From Lagopus muta (lineage: Eukaryota; Chordata; Aves; Galliformes; Phasianidae): a DNA stretch of 64,000 bases. A program made the translations under genes and the position numbers. The stretch is from assembly GCF_023343835.1 (NCBI RefSeq), contig NC_064433.1, positions 51,798,871 to 51,862,870 on the forward strand, in the 5' to 3' direction. Below are positions 24,553 to 37,863 of this stretch, piece by piece. Each line of letters opens with the position of its first letter. The first letter of the stretch is position 1. The notes below the pieces were generated by a model. That model was not told the DNA's origin, searched no databases, and was given only the letters and a program-made list of their open reading frames with translations.

Positions 24553-27500
24553 GACGTTGAGAAGAAGGAAAATGTGCAGCAGAAATAGCTGTATTGCCAA
24601 TCAGTTCAAGTCAGAAGGATTATATTAAGTCTAACCTCCTACAGAAATTTTGAGTTAATTTGGGGTCTGCAGGATTTTTAAGAAGAAACACGGCCTACTT
24701 TCCTGAATAATTAGTCAAAAAATTCTTGCTAAAAATGCACCAAATGAGCATAAAGAATTAAAACAAAAATAAAATTTCTCCAAATTAAAAGCTTGAACAA
24801 GCATTTTGGGAGAGGAATAAAAAACCTTTATTCTCCTAAATTTGCATAAAACCTTTTAATTAGAGCTTTTAATTAAAGCCCCCGGTAACTCCAAGTGTTT
24901 TCTGTGGGAGAATGGGAGAGCACGTTAAGTGTTGAATTCTGACTGTCACCATCTTTGCTGAAATTATTCCTCCTTTTAAGAAAAAGAGAGCACTTATGTA
25001 TGGAAGTCAAGCACAACAAAATCAGAAAGAGCTGGGAAAAACTAGGATAGCCATCACCGTCCTTGTGATATACCCTGCACAGGCTAACAGGGCAAACCCT
25101 TAATTCAGCTATTGTGTCCTAGCAATTTTGCAGTTGCAAAGAGGAACAGTCAAGTTTGCCTCTGGTCCTACTGTCAGTCCTTTTTCCCTTTTCTTAATGC
25201 AAGGCTGGAAAAGAGAGCTTCATCTGTGAAGTCCTTGAGTGTGGAGATCCCTGACGCCACCTTTGGGAGTCACCCAAACTGAAACTGGAGAGTAAAACTG
25301 GATTGAGAAGGACCTTCTCCATCTTTGTGTGAGGTCCCTGTTTGAGGTTCATGCATTGGCAAGCATTAGAGGAATCTTGGGAGGATGCTGGGGAGACAAG
25401 ACAGCGAACAAGAGCACCAAGCCTCTGCTTTCAATGAGGTTTAGCAAAGAGATGGGGAAGGGGAAATAATATGGCAAAGATTGATGCATGGGCTTATATT
25501 GTTGTGCCTTGAACTGATATAAGGACTGCTAGAGAGATTGTTGTTTATTATTCTTGTACATGGGCTGTTATGCTTTTCAACCTTATACTATGTTTTATCT
25601 CTCCTTCTTTTTTAAGCTCTATGTAAAAAATTGTTGAAGCAGAGACTGAAACTCCAATTTTTCCTTGCATCCAGGATGGGAAGTTACTTATGCCCAGAGA
25701 ATATTTTGATATAATTTGTTATATAGGAAGAGGAAGCTGTGAGGGAGCATAGCTCCTGAATATGCTGTAGCCTAGAGGCTGATTTGAACATCCTGATCTG
25801 AGAAGGGGATGGAGAATGTCCTTGTGTCCTTGAGATGAATTTCCTTTAGAAATATCTTTTTCACCTAAGTGTGAAGGTGAATCTTTCACCATGAATCCTG
25901 TTAAAGCTACTCCATTTTGTAAGAAGTAGTGTCAACAAATGGAGATACAAAGTGCATATTTAGCCACTCTGGAAAGAAATAACAGCCTGACCTGACAGCT
26001 GCAAAATCATAAGCTTGCATATCTAGCTTGAAAGCAAAACTTTGAGCCACAGGTGGGATGTGTAAGGTGCTTGGCTAGTATGCAGATGAATTCTATTCCT
26101 TCAAGATACAGACATGCCATAGAAAGAGATAGATACTAAATTCATACAGAGCCCTGGCATCTACAAGGCGGGGTTCTGAAGTCTCTACAACAAGAAATTC
26201 TGTTTTCTGTGGTTAGACCTTTCTGCCACCCAAGCTTCTCGCCAGTTTCTCTGGTACTGCTCACTCTGATATCTCTACCTAACACTGCTAGCATACCAGT
26301 AAGAGAAGTGTAAATGTACCTTCTGTAGGAACATGCTTGCAGAGCCGCATATTACATAAACCCAAAACTCATCCTGCTTGGCATACAGACCTTTAATGCC
26401 ATCTCTATGTTCTTGCGACTACTCAGATGGCTCCATTCTCACTTGGAGATAGACAGATGTGCCCAGGATTGTTTCTAGTGGCCAGCTCCTCAGCTCTTTC
26501 CTACTGCTTCCAAGTCATGTAAGGGCTTGAAAAGTGCTTTCCCAGATGCACCTGATTTGGGCTTAAAAAGTGCTTGCTCCGTTTATTCCTGTATGCACCT
26601 CCTATGAAAATCAAGTAGAAAAAAAGAAGGATACAAGGACAAAGGAAGATACTGTGTTCCTCAGATGAACCTTTCACTACAGCAGAAACATTAATAACAG
26701 AATTCTGCAGTAGATTTGTTAGCAGCTATTAAGAGAAGATGGAGGAGCCAGTGCTTCTGCCTTTGTGTGGTTAAAAAGGCAATCAAACTCTGATGGGAGA
26801 ATGGAGAGTATAAGCCAGGCTGCAGTACTTCTAGTGCTCATAAAGCCTTTGGCTTGCAGAGTGCAGCTGACCAGGAGCACAGCAAGAGCTGTGAGCAACA
26901 CCACACCAGCAGACCAGCACTGCTTAAAATGCAGGAGCTGGAACACAGTGACTATATTTCAAGCACATATTTTCCCTGTAAGGAATTATGCATCTTTCAG
27001 GATGGGTTCTCTGGGTTACTTTGCAGTAGGAGTTTCTGGTTTGTTGCCCCCCAGGTAATGTGAGGAACTTTCTCATTGCCTTTCCCTGTGGTGTGAGCTG
27101 TCTGACATGCCACCGGGGGAGGTTGGATATAGATGGGCAAGGCAGAGCCACAGTATGTCCCTGCCAAGACCTAAATTACTGCAGGATCATCAACTGACAG
27201 AAATACAAAGAGATGTGCTTCTGTTACAGGAAGAGGGGAGTGTATAATTGCACTACAGGGACACCTCTGGGATCCAGCCATTTGTAGTTAATCAGAATTA
27301 TTCATCTGTTTGGTAAACTTTTATTTCTTTTATGACAAGAGGAAAAATTGACTAGAGATGCAGCCAGGAGACAGAGTAAACACACCAGCCTGGGAGGCCT
27401 GTGGATGTAAGCTAAGGAGCATGTGAAGGAGTCATTTAGCAAGCTTGTTTTCAGGTGGAAATGCTGAGCACAGGAAGTCTGATGCAGCTCTCAGCACTCA

Positions 27501-27712
27501 GGCTGGTCAATGCATCTCTCCCTGTGTCCCTGAGATGGATTGTATTTTAATAGGCTTGGCTTCCTTGGCGCATAGCTTAGTGCTCCACCTGACAGATGAT
27601 GCTTTGCTGGAAGGCTGGCAGCTCCTGCCAGGGCAGCATCTTGCTGAGGTGGAAGTGTGGTGTCAGCAGCAGAGTCCGGCTCAAGGTGTCCATGTCTCTT
27701 GTGCGTACACGT
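24553..27712. other. gene-free unique sequence
   Basis: No gene is recognised. Near 24853-24878 a 10-mer, cttttaatta, occurs twice, 13 bp apart, beside gcccccggtaact. This gives a pair of homeodomain-type TAATTA sites. The part from 26760 to 27160 is richer in G+C and carries a 97-codon open frame that ends beside a gtaatg donor-like word, but no domain or exon partner is recognisable. Confidence 0.6.
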
Positions 27713-27736
27713 ACACACACACACACACACACACAC
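27713..27736 (+). repeat. (AC)12 dinucleotide microsatellite
   Basis: There are twelve uninterrupted AC units, preceded by a related gtacacgtac. This is a potentially polymorphic marker. Confidence 0.97.
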
Positions 27737-30700
27737 CCCTACCGTCTGTCTTCTGGAAGTTTTAATGGAAAGGAAAGAAAGAGAGGTAAGCAGCGAAGAC
27801 ATACTTAACAGGCACAGGTGGCCAGTGCTATAGCTTTAGCAGCTGGGCTGCCAAGGGCAGATGGAGTTGCAGCTTCAGCTGGGAGCATGGTGGAAGTCAG
27901 GACGAAGCCAAAAGCATAAGGAGCCATAGAGTCACCATCTGCCCCGCAGGACATCACAGCCAGTTCCCTAGCTGGGCCTATTCTCACCTGGAACATTTCT
28001 TTTCACTTGATGGTGAAGTTTCCTCAGCAGTGATCTGTTCTGTCATGCCAGGAAATATGGTTTCTCATTACCATCCTGGAGAGTCTCCACAGACTGAAGA
28101 GAATAGTCTCTACTGAAAAAGGAGGAGAAAGTATTGGCCCAGTGTGGGGCATTCATGAACCAAAAAGTGAATCACAGGCATATGAAAGGCCATTGATCTT
28201 TATTCTCCACCACGCAGCACATACCCAGCACATTCCCCACCCCAATTGAACTTTCTTGCTACAGAAGTTTGGAGAGAAATTAGCATGGAATGCAAAGAGA
28301 TAGCTGACAGGTTAGCTAACTTTTGCATTCTTATGGTAGATAAGTTTATGAAATACTTCCAGCCCTCTCAGAAGCAAGACTCTTACAGTGAGTGCTCCAA
28401 TGGGAAGAAAAAGGAAATTAATCTTTCTTGTGTAATCTCAGGGACCTGCTGCCTGACTTTCAATTATTTATTTATTATCATTATTTCCTAAGGAAACAAG
28501 TCTTATGAAATTGTCCTGCCTGTTGTTTCCTTGCCTCTTTCTCTGCAAAACTTTAAGTTACTGCCTAATTTCAATCAACCTTTAGTGAGGTTTCACAAGG
28601 ACACAAGTCCCAGCACACAGCCAAAATGTTGAGCATTCTTTAGAAAGCCCTGCAAGCAATGCCATTGTATAAAACTTGGGAGAAAAAAGAATTAGGTAGG
28701 GATGTGTAGGAGCATAAATCCAGGTAAAGCACGGCTTTGCTAATCCTGTGGCTCACAGAACACAATGTTTGTGGCAGCGATAGGAGCTCCAGCTGAATGC
28801 AGCCCTCCAATTTGCTCAGAACCACCATAGGAGAACAGGGCTAAAATGCATTTCCTGCCCTGAAGAACTGCCCACGCAAAGCTTGCTTGCCTTTTTCATG
28901 GAGTCATTTAGGCCGTCTTTCAATGCACTTAAAGCTTAGCACTGGTCAAAGTCATTTGAAGAAATCCATTGGCTTCATCTGGGCTGTTTTCCAAATCAGG
29001 CATGGGGTTGCATATCTTCCTGAATCAAAGAATTGCAGAGTGAAGTGAGGAGTGATGTGGTATTGTGGTAATTTTCTTGCACAGGCTTAAGTGGCCATTA
29101 AGCCTATTTGGATGCTCTGGATAGTGAAGCAAGCCTGTGCAGTTAAATAGCGTGTTGGCAGTTCCAGTAACAATTTAGGAAAGTATAGGGCAATATTTGA
29201 GATAATGAGGTAATCTTATCTGCTTATCAAAAGTAAAACCTGAAAAATTTAAAGACTCTATTGTAGCCTGAAATATTTTTTTATTATTATTATTTTAAAA
29301 AGGAACTAGAAGGGACTTGATTAAGGTATTCATAATTATATGAGAAATAGTGAAAACTAATCAGTCTCTGCTTTTTATATTGTCACATAATGCAAGAACA
29401 AGGGGACTCTTAAAATGTAAATTAATAAGCAGTACATTTAGTGTTCAAATGTATTTAGTGATTCGTGTTACAATTACAGTATATATAAATAATCCACCAA
29501 TTTCCATAAAACTATCTGATAAAATTCACTTGTAACAATAGTTCATTTCCCAATTCACTTTTCATTATTTGAAATCCTTTAGAAACCCAAGGGAAGCTGT
29601 GGGCTGGGGATTGTAAAGAGCTGTATATTTAGAACAAATCCAAGGAGTGAAGTGACTTTTGCAGTATGTACTCCCCTTCAGAAATTCACAGCCCTGAAGT
29701 TAAGGACACTAACATGGATGCTGGCTAAAAGGAAGGCGAAAGAGGAGCCCATGCTGGATAATTTTATGACCATTAGTAACATTTGTATCAATACAAGCTA
29801 AGATAATTATAATGGTAATCATATCTCACGCTTCAGAGCCCAAAGTGATTGCCTGCAGAGGCCAGGGAAGCCTTGGAGAGTTTCCATTGAAAAGAAGATT
29901 AGAAATGCTTGAGTTTATTTAACTTAGTCATACTGGACATAGCAGAAAGAAGATGCTTTCCCTTTTAAAACTCTTCCTTTTTCCTTTCTTAATCAATTTC
30001 TTCCATGTCAGTTTGACCTGTAACCTGGAATTCTCAGTGGTATCCTCACTTGTTTTTGCCTTTCCCATCTAGTTTTAACCTGGATCTCTCTGTTTTCCTT
30101 CAAAAGTGTTTCCCACTGTGTCACACCATTCTTATTTGTGGTTGTCTGTTTCATCCTCACTGTACCGTCTGCTCTTATGTGAAGAAGTCACATTTGCTTC
30201 CAGTGTCCTTGGATATGTTTCATTAGTCATCTTCACAACTCTTCTAGTATCTTCTAGTCATCCTCACATCCTTCTAGCATCCTTCTAGCATCTTCTAGTC
30301 ATCCTCACATCTCTTACCTTGTTACTCCCCAGCTGGTATCATGGGAGCTTCTTGGAACCAGGTTCCCCAGGCTGTCGGTTTTTTCTGTATCTAGACTTTT
30401 CCATTAAGCCCCATAGGAATCATGTTAATAGTATCAACCAGGAGAGTTTTGTTTAACAGATTTCCCACTGTCTTAAGATCCGAAGGAAATGAGTAAAGCA
30501 TCACAAGTGCATTATGCTGCCCCTTAACCATTGCTAAGTTGCTGTGGATTCTGATCTGGTGTTCTCTTCTTCCTTTCCCATCTTGTCATTTTGCATCTGC
30601 ATTGCACAGTGATCTCAAGAGTGGCCAGATTCAGGTAACCTCTCAATGGGAGCTTTAGATGTCTTCACAAAGCAAAGTCTCCAGCGACTTCAGTACCTAC

Positions 30701-31150
30701 ACGTGTAATAACAGGTATGAGAGAATGCCAGAAATCTACCTTGGGCGAAGACACATGGTCATGCTTTGCACTTATGAAGAAATGAGATGGGAAAGAAATG
30801 GTGTCCTTTTATTACTATGTGCCATCTGCTCACGGCAACACAGTAGAGCATCACTGCCAACAAAGAGCTGCTATTTCCCTTTTTTTTGCACGGAAAATGG
30901 AAATACAGACTGAGATTTTATTGCTTCCCACTATACAATATCCAAGTTTTCTGAGTCTGGAAGGCACTATTGCAAGAAAATGCATGCTTCATGTAACTCC
31001 CTTGCTAAAAGCAACTACCAGGTTGTGACTTTCTGAGGTTGTATCTGCATAGCATGACAAAGGAGCAGGTTGTAAACACCCTTTAAGCCTATGACAAGAA
31101 CTATTAGTTAAGGCTTAATATCAGCTCAAACTGATCAGCGCTTTATTTAT
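27737..31150. other. gene-free unique sequence
   Basis: I see no gene or named transposon. A small minisatellite-like duplication lies at 30249-30311. An ATT-rich run is near 29280-29296. Open frames of up to 84 codons lack domains. Confidence 0.65.
30249..30311 (+). repeat. two-copy 41-bp minisatellite-like duplication
   Basis: The word atcttctagtcatcctcaca recurs with a spacing of about 41 bp (starts near 30249 and 30290). The spacer is made of further cttctagcatc units. This is a local slippage product of a ttctag-containing unit. Confidence 0.8.
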
Positions 31151-31680
31151 AGAGTCATAGAATCATTAAGGTTGCAAAAGACCTCTAAGATCATCATCAG
31201 CCCATCCCCACCATGCGTACTGACCATGTTCCTCAGTGCACATCCACATGGCTCTTGAGCACCTCCAGAAACAGGGACTCCACCACCTCCCTGGGCAGCC
31301 TGTGCAGCCAGCGCAGAACTGCTCTTTCAGAAGATAATTTTTCCCTAATATCCAATCTGAATCTCCCCTTGCACTACTTGAGGCCATCAGCTCTCATCCT
31401 ATCGCTGTAACCTGGGGAAGAGGCTGACTCCCATCTCACTACAGCCTCCTTTCCTGTTGTTGTAGACTGATAAGGTCTACCCTGAGCTCCTCTTCTCCAG
31501 ACTGAACAACCCCATTTCCCTCAGCTGCTCCTCATCAGACTTGTGCTCCAGACCCCTCACAGCTCTGCCAGCCTTCTCTGGACACACTCCAGGGCCTCCA
31601 AGTCTTTCTTGTAGTGAGGGGCCCAGAATTGAACACAGCACTTGAGGTCTGACCTTACCAGTGCCAAGTACACAGGGAGA
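31151..31680 (-). mobile_element. CR1 LINE, ORF2 C-terminus plus 3' UTR
   Basis: This minus-strand, 5'-truncated CR1 has its tail at 31151 (agagtcatagaatcattaag). On the minus strand, overlapping frames contain [18 protein letters not shown] with VQRRLAEL, then GLEHKSDEEQLREMGLFSLE after a one-base shift. These correspond to the conserved C-terminal end of CR1 ORF2 (…[16 protein letters not shown]…RGLEHLSYEERLRELGLFSLEKR). The shift between the two frames shows that the ORF is dead. The 3' UTR follows in normal order. The left boundary of CR1 homology is about 31680, after the equivalent of 'gtgccaagtac'. Confidence 0.96.
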
Positions 31681-34274
31681 GAGTTTAAGAGCAGAAGAGC
31701 TGCTGATGGGCCTGGATTGTACCTCACACACTTAAACCCCTGTGAAAGACTGTGTGTACACGCCAATCTTGTGAGCATGTCTTCCCTGCAAACTCAGGTG
31801 TCAGCTTCCTCATTCATGTCTGATAACAGTGTGGACAGCCAGCAAGGCTGGTCTGGAAAAGGGCAGACATAACAGCTTAAGCAATAGCATACATGTATCC
31901 TGTTTTGTTTCCAAACTCCTAGGCTGCTCCTGTGTGCATCGCTCCAGAGCTCAGTTAATATCAAAGCTCTGGCTGAGCCGTGAAACTTGGCACTTAGGAG
32001 AGCTCTAAGAGATTTATTTTCTCTGTGAGTGAAGTAGTTCATGTTAGGACACTTCAGAAGAAGGAAAATAATTATTTGATAACTAAAGGCAGCTATGATA
32101 AAGATTCAGAAAATTACGGATAGAAAAAGGAAGGCCAAGAAAGCACTGCTAGTTGGCCTTTCAGGTAATAAAAAGTAAATTTGTGGTCATTGAAGAAAAT
32201 TACAAAGCAACACATGCAAGTGTGTGAAAGGTAATGTTATTTACAAAAGGTATAATTAAACCGTGATGTTCACTGCTCCAGAGATTGAGAGGGATGGCTC
32301 TCCAGGTTCAAGAAGTGATTCAGCATTTATATAAATAAAAAGAACATCTGCAAGGACACTAGCTTAATACAATTACAAGGGCTATCAATCCTCGTGCTTC
32401 AGGCCATGGTTACCTGCTGAGATCAGGAAGAAATTTCTTCATGGTATAGTACTAAAAGGAAAAATGCATTATTAGGCATCGATGGGTACTGGATGCCTTA
32501 TTAGTCCTTTAATCTGTTCCACTGTGCAACTCTTCTGTTCCTCCATATTACAAATCAGTGAAGCATTAGGTGTGTACATAAGTTCCATTTTTAAATCAAT
32601 AAGACTTAAGTGTCCATAAATGTAAGTGCATGATTAAGTGATTTCCGGAACAGATATATTAAGTAACTACTTAAATTTTAAGATGCATTGAAGTGTTTTT
32701 TGGTTCTGGACCAATGTTTCACTAATCAAGTCTCTCTCAAACACACACACACACTCTCACAAAATCAACAACAACAACAAAAGACAAAAAACAAACAAAC
32801 AAACAAAAAAACAACGGTAGAATTTGCTGTATCTCATATATTATCCACTGATTTTACAGAAACTTCATGTAACAATGTGATGTTAGATCTGAAAGTCTTT
32901 CACTTTTGTTCTCAAATCCCATGAATTTGTAGCTATAGCTCTGCAATTCATTAACAAATATAACCAGTATGCATAATCACACCAATCTAAAATAGTAACT
33001 GCCTTCATCTTTGGACTTTCTTTGGTGTGAATCAAACAGGCTTTGCCATCTACTACAGTCTCCTCCCTTGTATTTGAATCCTACTGGTTGATCTGGCGGT
33101 TCCAGGTAAGCTGGCAGCCAGGCATTGAAACTCTCTTTGAAGATTTAAGTGTCCCTTTAAACTTTGAAGCCCATCACTTCTAATCCTCCTTTCTTTTTAG
33201 ATGAGATATCTCTCAATCCTGACAGACATCCAGGGTCAGCAGCAGGGCTCTGAACACAAGGGAAATGCAGCACCAATCAGATCTTGCCTGAGAATTGGCA
33301 TGTTAGCCTGGTATAGGTAGATTTGAGTGTTTTGGGCACTTCCCACATGGAAAGGTGCTCTACCTAGGGAAAGTTACATAGAAGTATAAACAGAAGTTTA
33401 GTGTTACTCACAGACTTTCCTGAATGTTTCTAGCAGGTTGTTAAAGAATCTGATAAATGTGGGAGACCAGAGCAACTGATGCAGCTGAATAATAGATGTT
33501 ACCAAATCTCCAGGTTCATGCAGCCTACAGTGTTACTCAGTTAAAAAGCTACTGAAAATATTGCCATAATGGAGGAAGAGGTTCCTGTAGGTCTGTCTTC
33601 CCCGTTTTCCTCACTGGATCAATTACAACTTTCAAAGAGGCAGCAGCAACTCAACAGGAGGTGGCTGGGAAGGTTTAAGCAAAGTGCAGCAGGCAGCAGT
33701 TCTTCTATCTTGAGTCTGAATGTTCAGGCTGAGCAGTACCTGTAGGGACCTACACACTGAGATCAAGAGAACATTTCCAATGACTTACATAGGAGCTGGA
33801 ACTAGGCCTTTAAGAAATACTAAATAATTAAAGCAGATCTCATGTAGAGCTGAAATAAATCTCTAATGCTTAAGGATCAGCACTTAATAGTACACAGAAA
33901 GGCAAAATTCTCAGTCTATATAGGTAAAATATAGACTGTAGATCTGTGCTAATAACTAAACCCATAAATAGTTTTTTCTTAAACAGCTGTTTTCATCCCC
34001 TGATCGTTAAACATAAGAGTAAAGATATTATCTGATGTAGTCAGACATGCTTCCTGAATTGCCTTTTGCTTCCAGTTTCATTTAAGATGAAATAAACAGT
34101 TTAAGTGCACAGTCTTAGGTACCTATAAAAGACTGACTTGCAGGAAATGTTAAGCATATGTTCTCTGCAAATCTGTTCTACTTACTTAAGTCATTTCTAA
34201 TTCAGCATCCAGAAGGTTCCCAACTTGGTGCTTACCCAACTCAGTAAACTTCTACGAGGAAATGACTGGCTTGA
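31681..34274. other. gene-free unique sequence
   Basis: No gene is recognised. It holds the compound simple repeat at 32739-32815 and, near 33773-33820, a third piece resembling the 'ccattgacttcaatgg' ancient repeat (ccaatgacttacatagga, ctggaactaggcc). Confidence 0.65.
32739..32815 (+). repeat. compound (AC)n, (CAA)n, (AAAC)n simple repeat
   Basis: An (AC)7-8 run is followed by ctctcacaaaat, then (CAA)4-5, then several AAAC/AACA units. This is an A- and C-only low-complexity block on the plus strand. Confidence 0.92.
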
Positions 34275-34440
34275 TAGGGGAGGGGACAGCAGGGAAGAGG
34301 AGTCTCAGGGGATACTTTATCATTCTCTGCAGTGACTTAAAAGGAAGTTGTTTTGAGGTAGGGTCAGACCCAGGTGATGGGATGAGAAGGAATGACTTCA
34401 ACTTGTTCCAGGGGAAGTTCAGTTTAGATATTAGGGATAA
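34275..34440 (+). mobile_element. CR1 LINE 3' UTR fragment, cut on its 3' side
   Basis: The sequence aggagtctcaggggatactt, then tatcattctctgcagtgac and ttaaaaggaagttgt, followed by 'gatgagaaggaatgactt' and 'gttcagtttagatattaggg', is the middle of a CR1 3' UTR. It stops at about 34440, where a second CR1 in the same orientation starts at a position upstream in the element (ORF2). The downstream part of the first copy is not found beyond 35295. Confidence 0.85.
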
Positions 34441-35295
34441 TTAGGTAGGAAAGGCTGGTACAACAGAGGATTGTGCTGCCATCCAGAAGGACATGGACAG
34501 GCTGGACAAATGGTCTGAATGGAACCTCCTGAATTTTAACAAGGGGAAGAGTAATGCATGTGGGAGGAAAAACCCCATGCATCAGCACATACTGTAGACT
34601 GCCCAGCTAGGAAAGAGCTTTGTAGAAAAGGACCTGTAGGTCTTTGTGGATACCAAGATGAACGTGAGTCAGCTCTGTGCCCTCAGGACAAAGAAAGTCA
34701 ACAGCTTCCTTAGCTGTATTAGGATGAGTGTTGCCATCTGGTCCTAGGAGGTCATCCTGCCCCTCTGATCAGCCCAGTGAGTTCACACCTGGAGTGCTGG
34801 ATTCAGTCCTGTAGTTCTCAGTACAACAGACATTAATGTACTGGAAAGAGTCTCAATAAAGGGCCACCAAGATGTCAAAGAGAGAGTAGCAGCTCTCCAA
34901 TTAGGAGAGGCCAAGAATGGTGATTGTTCATCCTGGAGAAATGGAGACTTCCGTGGGATTTCATAAAAACATATAAGTATCTGAAGGCTAGATGCAAAGA
35001 AGATAGGAGTCAGGCTATTCAGAGCGATGCCCAGTGCCAGGACAAGACACAGTGGGCATGTACGAGAAGACGGAAGGTTTCCTCTGTACATCAGGAGCAC
35101 TTCAGTACTGTGAGAGTAGCTAAGCACTGGAACAGATTGTTCAGAGAGGGTACAGAGTCTCCATCCTTGGAGATACTTTAAAACCATCAGGACATTGATC
35201 TGGGCAACTAGTCTACGTGGCCTAGCTGGAGCACAGATTTCAATCAAATGACCTCCAGATGTCCCTTCCAACCTCAGTCATTCTGTGATACTCAA
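34441..35295 (+). mobile_element. CR1 LINE, ORF2 C-terminal third plus 3' UTR and tail
   Basis: The plus strand begins with a remnant of the post-RT region (DCAAIQKDMDRLDKWSE, then NLLNFNKGKS), which matches CR1 ORF2 …DLDRLE.WAE.NLMKFNKGKC…. Then come VFVDTKMNVSQLCAL and VNSFLSCI, matching …VLVDSKLNMSQQCAL…AN.ILGCI…. The frame is broken by stops and shifts. The 3' UTR ends with 'aatgacctccagatgtccc', 'ttccaacctcagtcattctg' and tgata. At about 850 bp this is one of the longer copies here. The 162-codon open frame on the opposite strand (34783-35271) is an antisense artefact of it. Confidence 0.95.
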
Positions 35296-37828
35296 AAATC
35301 ACTAGTCACCATTTCAAAGTTTCTTGCACTGGAAAATTCCCTTTATCCTTTGTCAAGCTGTGTTGGGAGCTCCCTTGCACAAGTAATGTTCTTTATTGCC
35401 TTGATAATGTGTTTTGGCTTAGGATTTCTTCAATTTCTTCAAAACCACTACCCTTTCTTATCTGATATTAGGTACACATAATTTCATTTTGATATTGAAT
35501 TAATAAGGACAGTATAAAAATGTGGACATAATTGTGTAAATAATTTTCCTTTACCCTCCTGAACCACGAGTGACCCACAGGTCATAACATGGGACCTGTT
35601 GCTTAGGTATATATTTAGTACACTGTGTATTCAAGATGAAGATTGGTTACTTAGCCAGCTGACTCATTTTTGTCCAAGTGAAACGTATTGCACCAATTTA
35701 CATTGATGTCATAGTAGACTAATAACTGGACAGTGAAGAGAAATTTAAAAAGCAAACAGTCTCTGAAATATTCAATCTGGAAAATTTTGTTCAACTTAAA
35801 TTAAAAAAAAATAATTTAGGTCAAACATGGAGTATGAAGTGTACAACTACAAAGGATATACTCCTCCATCTTCACTCTCTGTTGAGGGATTGCTCTCCTA
35901 CTGGCTTCTAGCTGCCAGCTGAGTTCCTCTAAGTCTCATTTCTCCAGGGCAATGGAAATGATAATTAACAACCACAGAGTTTCCTTAAAGCAAAGAATTG
36001 CTTGTTTCAAAGAAAAACTCTACCGAGTTGATCCAAGTGCCCTTTCCTGAGACCCACTCCATGTTGTTTCTCTGTCTGATTCTCTTTCTGGCTCTACAAC
36101 CACAGCTCAGGACACCCATTCCACAAAGCCCCTTAACTCTGCTGTAAAAGAATCATTGCCTCTTTCATTAGTAGCTACAAAGCAGTACTCAATGCTTCTA
36201 CAGCATTCATAACATTTCTACATCCACATTACTCCTGTCTCACCAAGGCTTACTCTCATTTCCTCCCCAGCACTCATTTTATGAGAGGGCTGCACTAGTT
36301 CAGCACCCTTTGGGTTAACTCTCAACACAAGTGAAAATCTTTATCTCACAGTGTTTGGGACAAACTGCATTTGAAATGGCTGCAGAGGATCATCAGTTTT
36401 TCAAATGGACATGGCATGAATCTCCCATAAATTGAAACATAGCTGATGCTGCACAGATTCATCTGGAAAGGTTATTATTAGGGGTCTGGGGATGTTTTCA
36501 AATGCAGGAATATAATTTATCATGACTAGATTTTGTTAGCAAGGAATTTAGACAGTTTCTGTTACTGTAAGCTAATAAGTCATTTTATCGGTACATTTTA
36601 TTTCCTTGGCAGCTAACATCTCGGCAGCCCTCACCCCTTCTTAGTATCACATGTCAGGAGAGCAGCGGACAAATAAAGAGAAATCATTGGTTGTAAACTC
36701 ACTGAAATTGCCTATTCCAGCTGGGAAGCTTGGATAATGCAATTCAGTAATAAAGCAGAGTCCATAAAATGTATATAGGCCTTTTGCATTCTCCCTCTGT
36801 ATGCTGTATGTAGAAGGAGGAGTCTGTAACTGAGGAAACACATCCTGAAACCCTGCTCAGCTGTCTGGCTGTAGGGGAAAACTTGTAGCAGTATTTATGG
36901 GATGTTGACAACGATGGATTTGTACAGAGCGAAATGCCGATACGGTGCATGGCAAGAGGCCTAGGAAAAAGTCCAGGGTAGACAACGGCAGATCTGGGGC
37001 TCCTTGCCTTCCTTCTACCTCGAACACTGGGTGACTTGTACAGATATCTACCTTACCCTAGTGAGACCTCCAGACCTCTGTGTAACCTGGGCTCACAAAC
37101 ACCTGCTCTCAGAAAAATCAGCTCCAAGTAGGTCTTGCGAGATTATTTTCTCCTGGTTCAGCTCATCTCTGCTGCTGCTAAATAATTAACCACCTATTTG
37201 GCAAGTACTTTGTGTATTTTCCTGTCCCTGAATCTCCAACCACACACATAAATAGAAGCAGTATTGAAAGTGCATTTATGTGTAATCTCGAGGGACTGGC
37301 ACATGCTCTGAGGGTTGATATATTTTGCTTCCACCAGGCAAGCAGAGAAAGAATTTCTGGGGTTTAAGAGCACCAAGGAAGAATAACTTGTTGTCAGAAT
37401 TGCTGGATCTACAGTCTGGGAACTAGGTACAACAAAGAACAAACTTCTCAATTGCTGCAATGAACAAAAGATGGTCTTTGGAAGGCAGACCAGAGCATAC
37501 AGCTGGAAGGGCTTTGTAAATCAGGGCCAGCTACTTGATTTGTTCCTAGAAACTTTGAAAAGACTGCACAAGTGCAGAAAGTATCTTCCATTCTGTCCAA
37601 TAATGTCCTGTTCTATATAAAGATAGTTTGGCAGGACAGTCACAAAAGCAGAAAAGGTCAAATACCTGTTACAAACATAAGGGCAATTTGGTGGGATGTA
37701 TAAGAAACAGGTACCAGGACATGTTGGATACAGCCATCCTTTTCTCTATTACTGTTCCCCACCTGCTGCAGGACATGTTTGCAGACAGCTGTTGCCAGCT
37801 CTGAAGTCGCAGATGAAATATTTCCACT

Positions 37829-37863
<35 letters not shown>

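Noticed and set aside
26765..27063. 97-codon frame ending beside a gtaatg donor-like word, a possible exon
   Set aside because: No acceptor with a polypyrimidine tract at a matching position, no domain, and frames on the other strand are also open.
34783..35271. 162-codon open frame on the minus strand
   Set aside because: It lies wholly antisense to the CR1 ORF2/3' UTR copy at 34441-35295. CR1 antisense frames are often open because of the element's composition.
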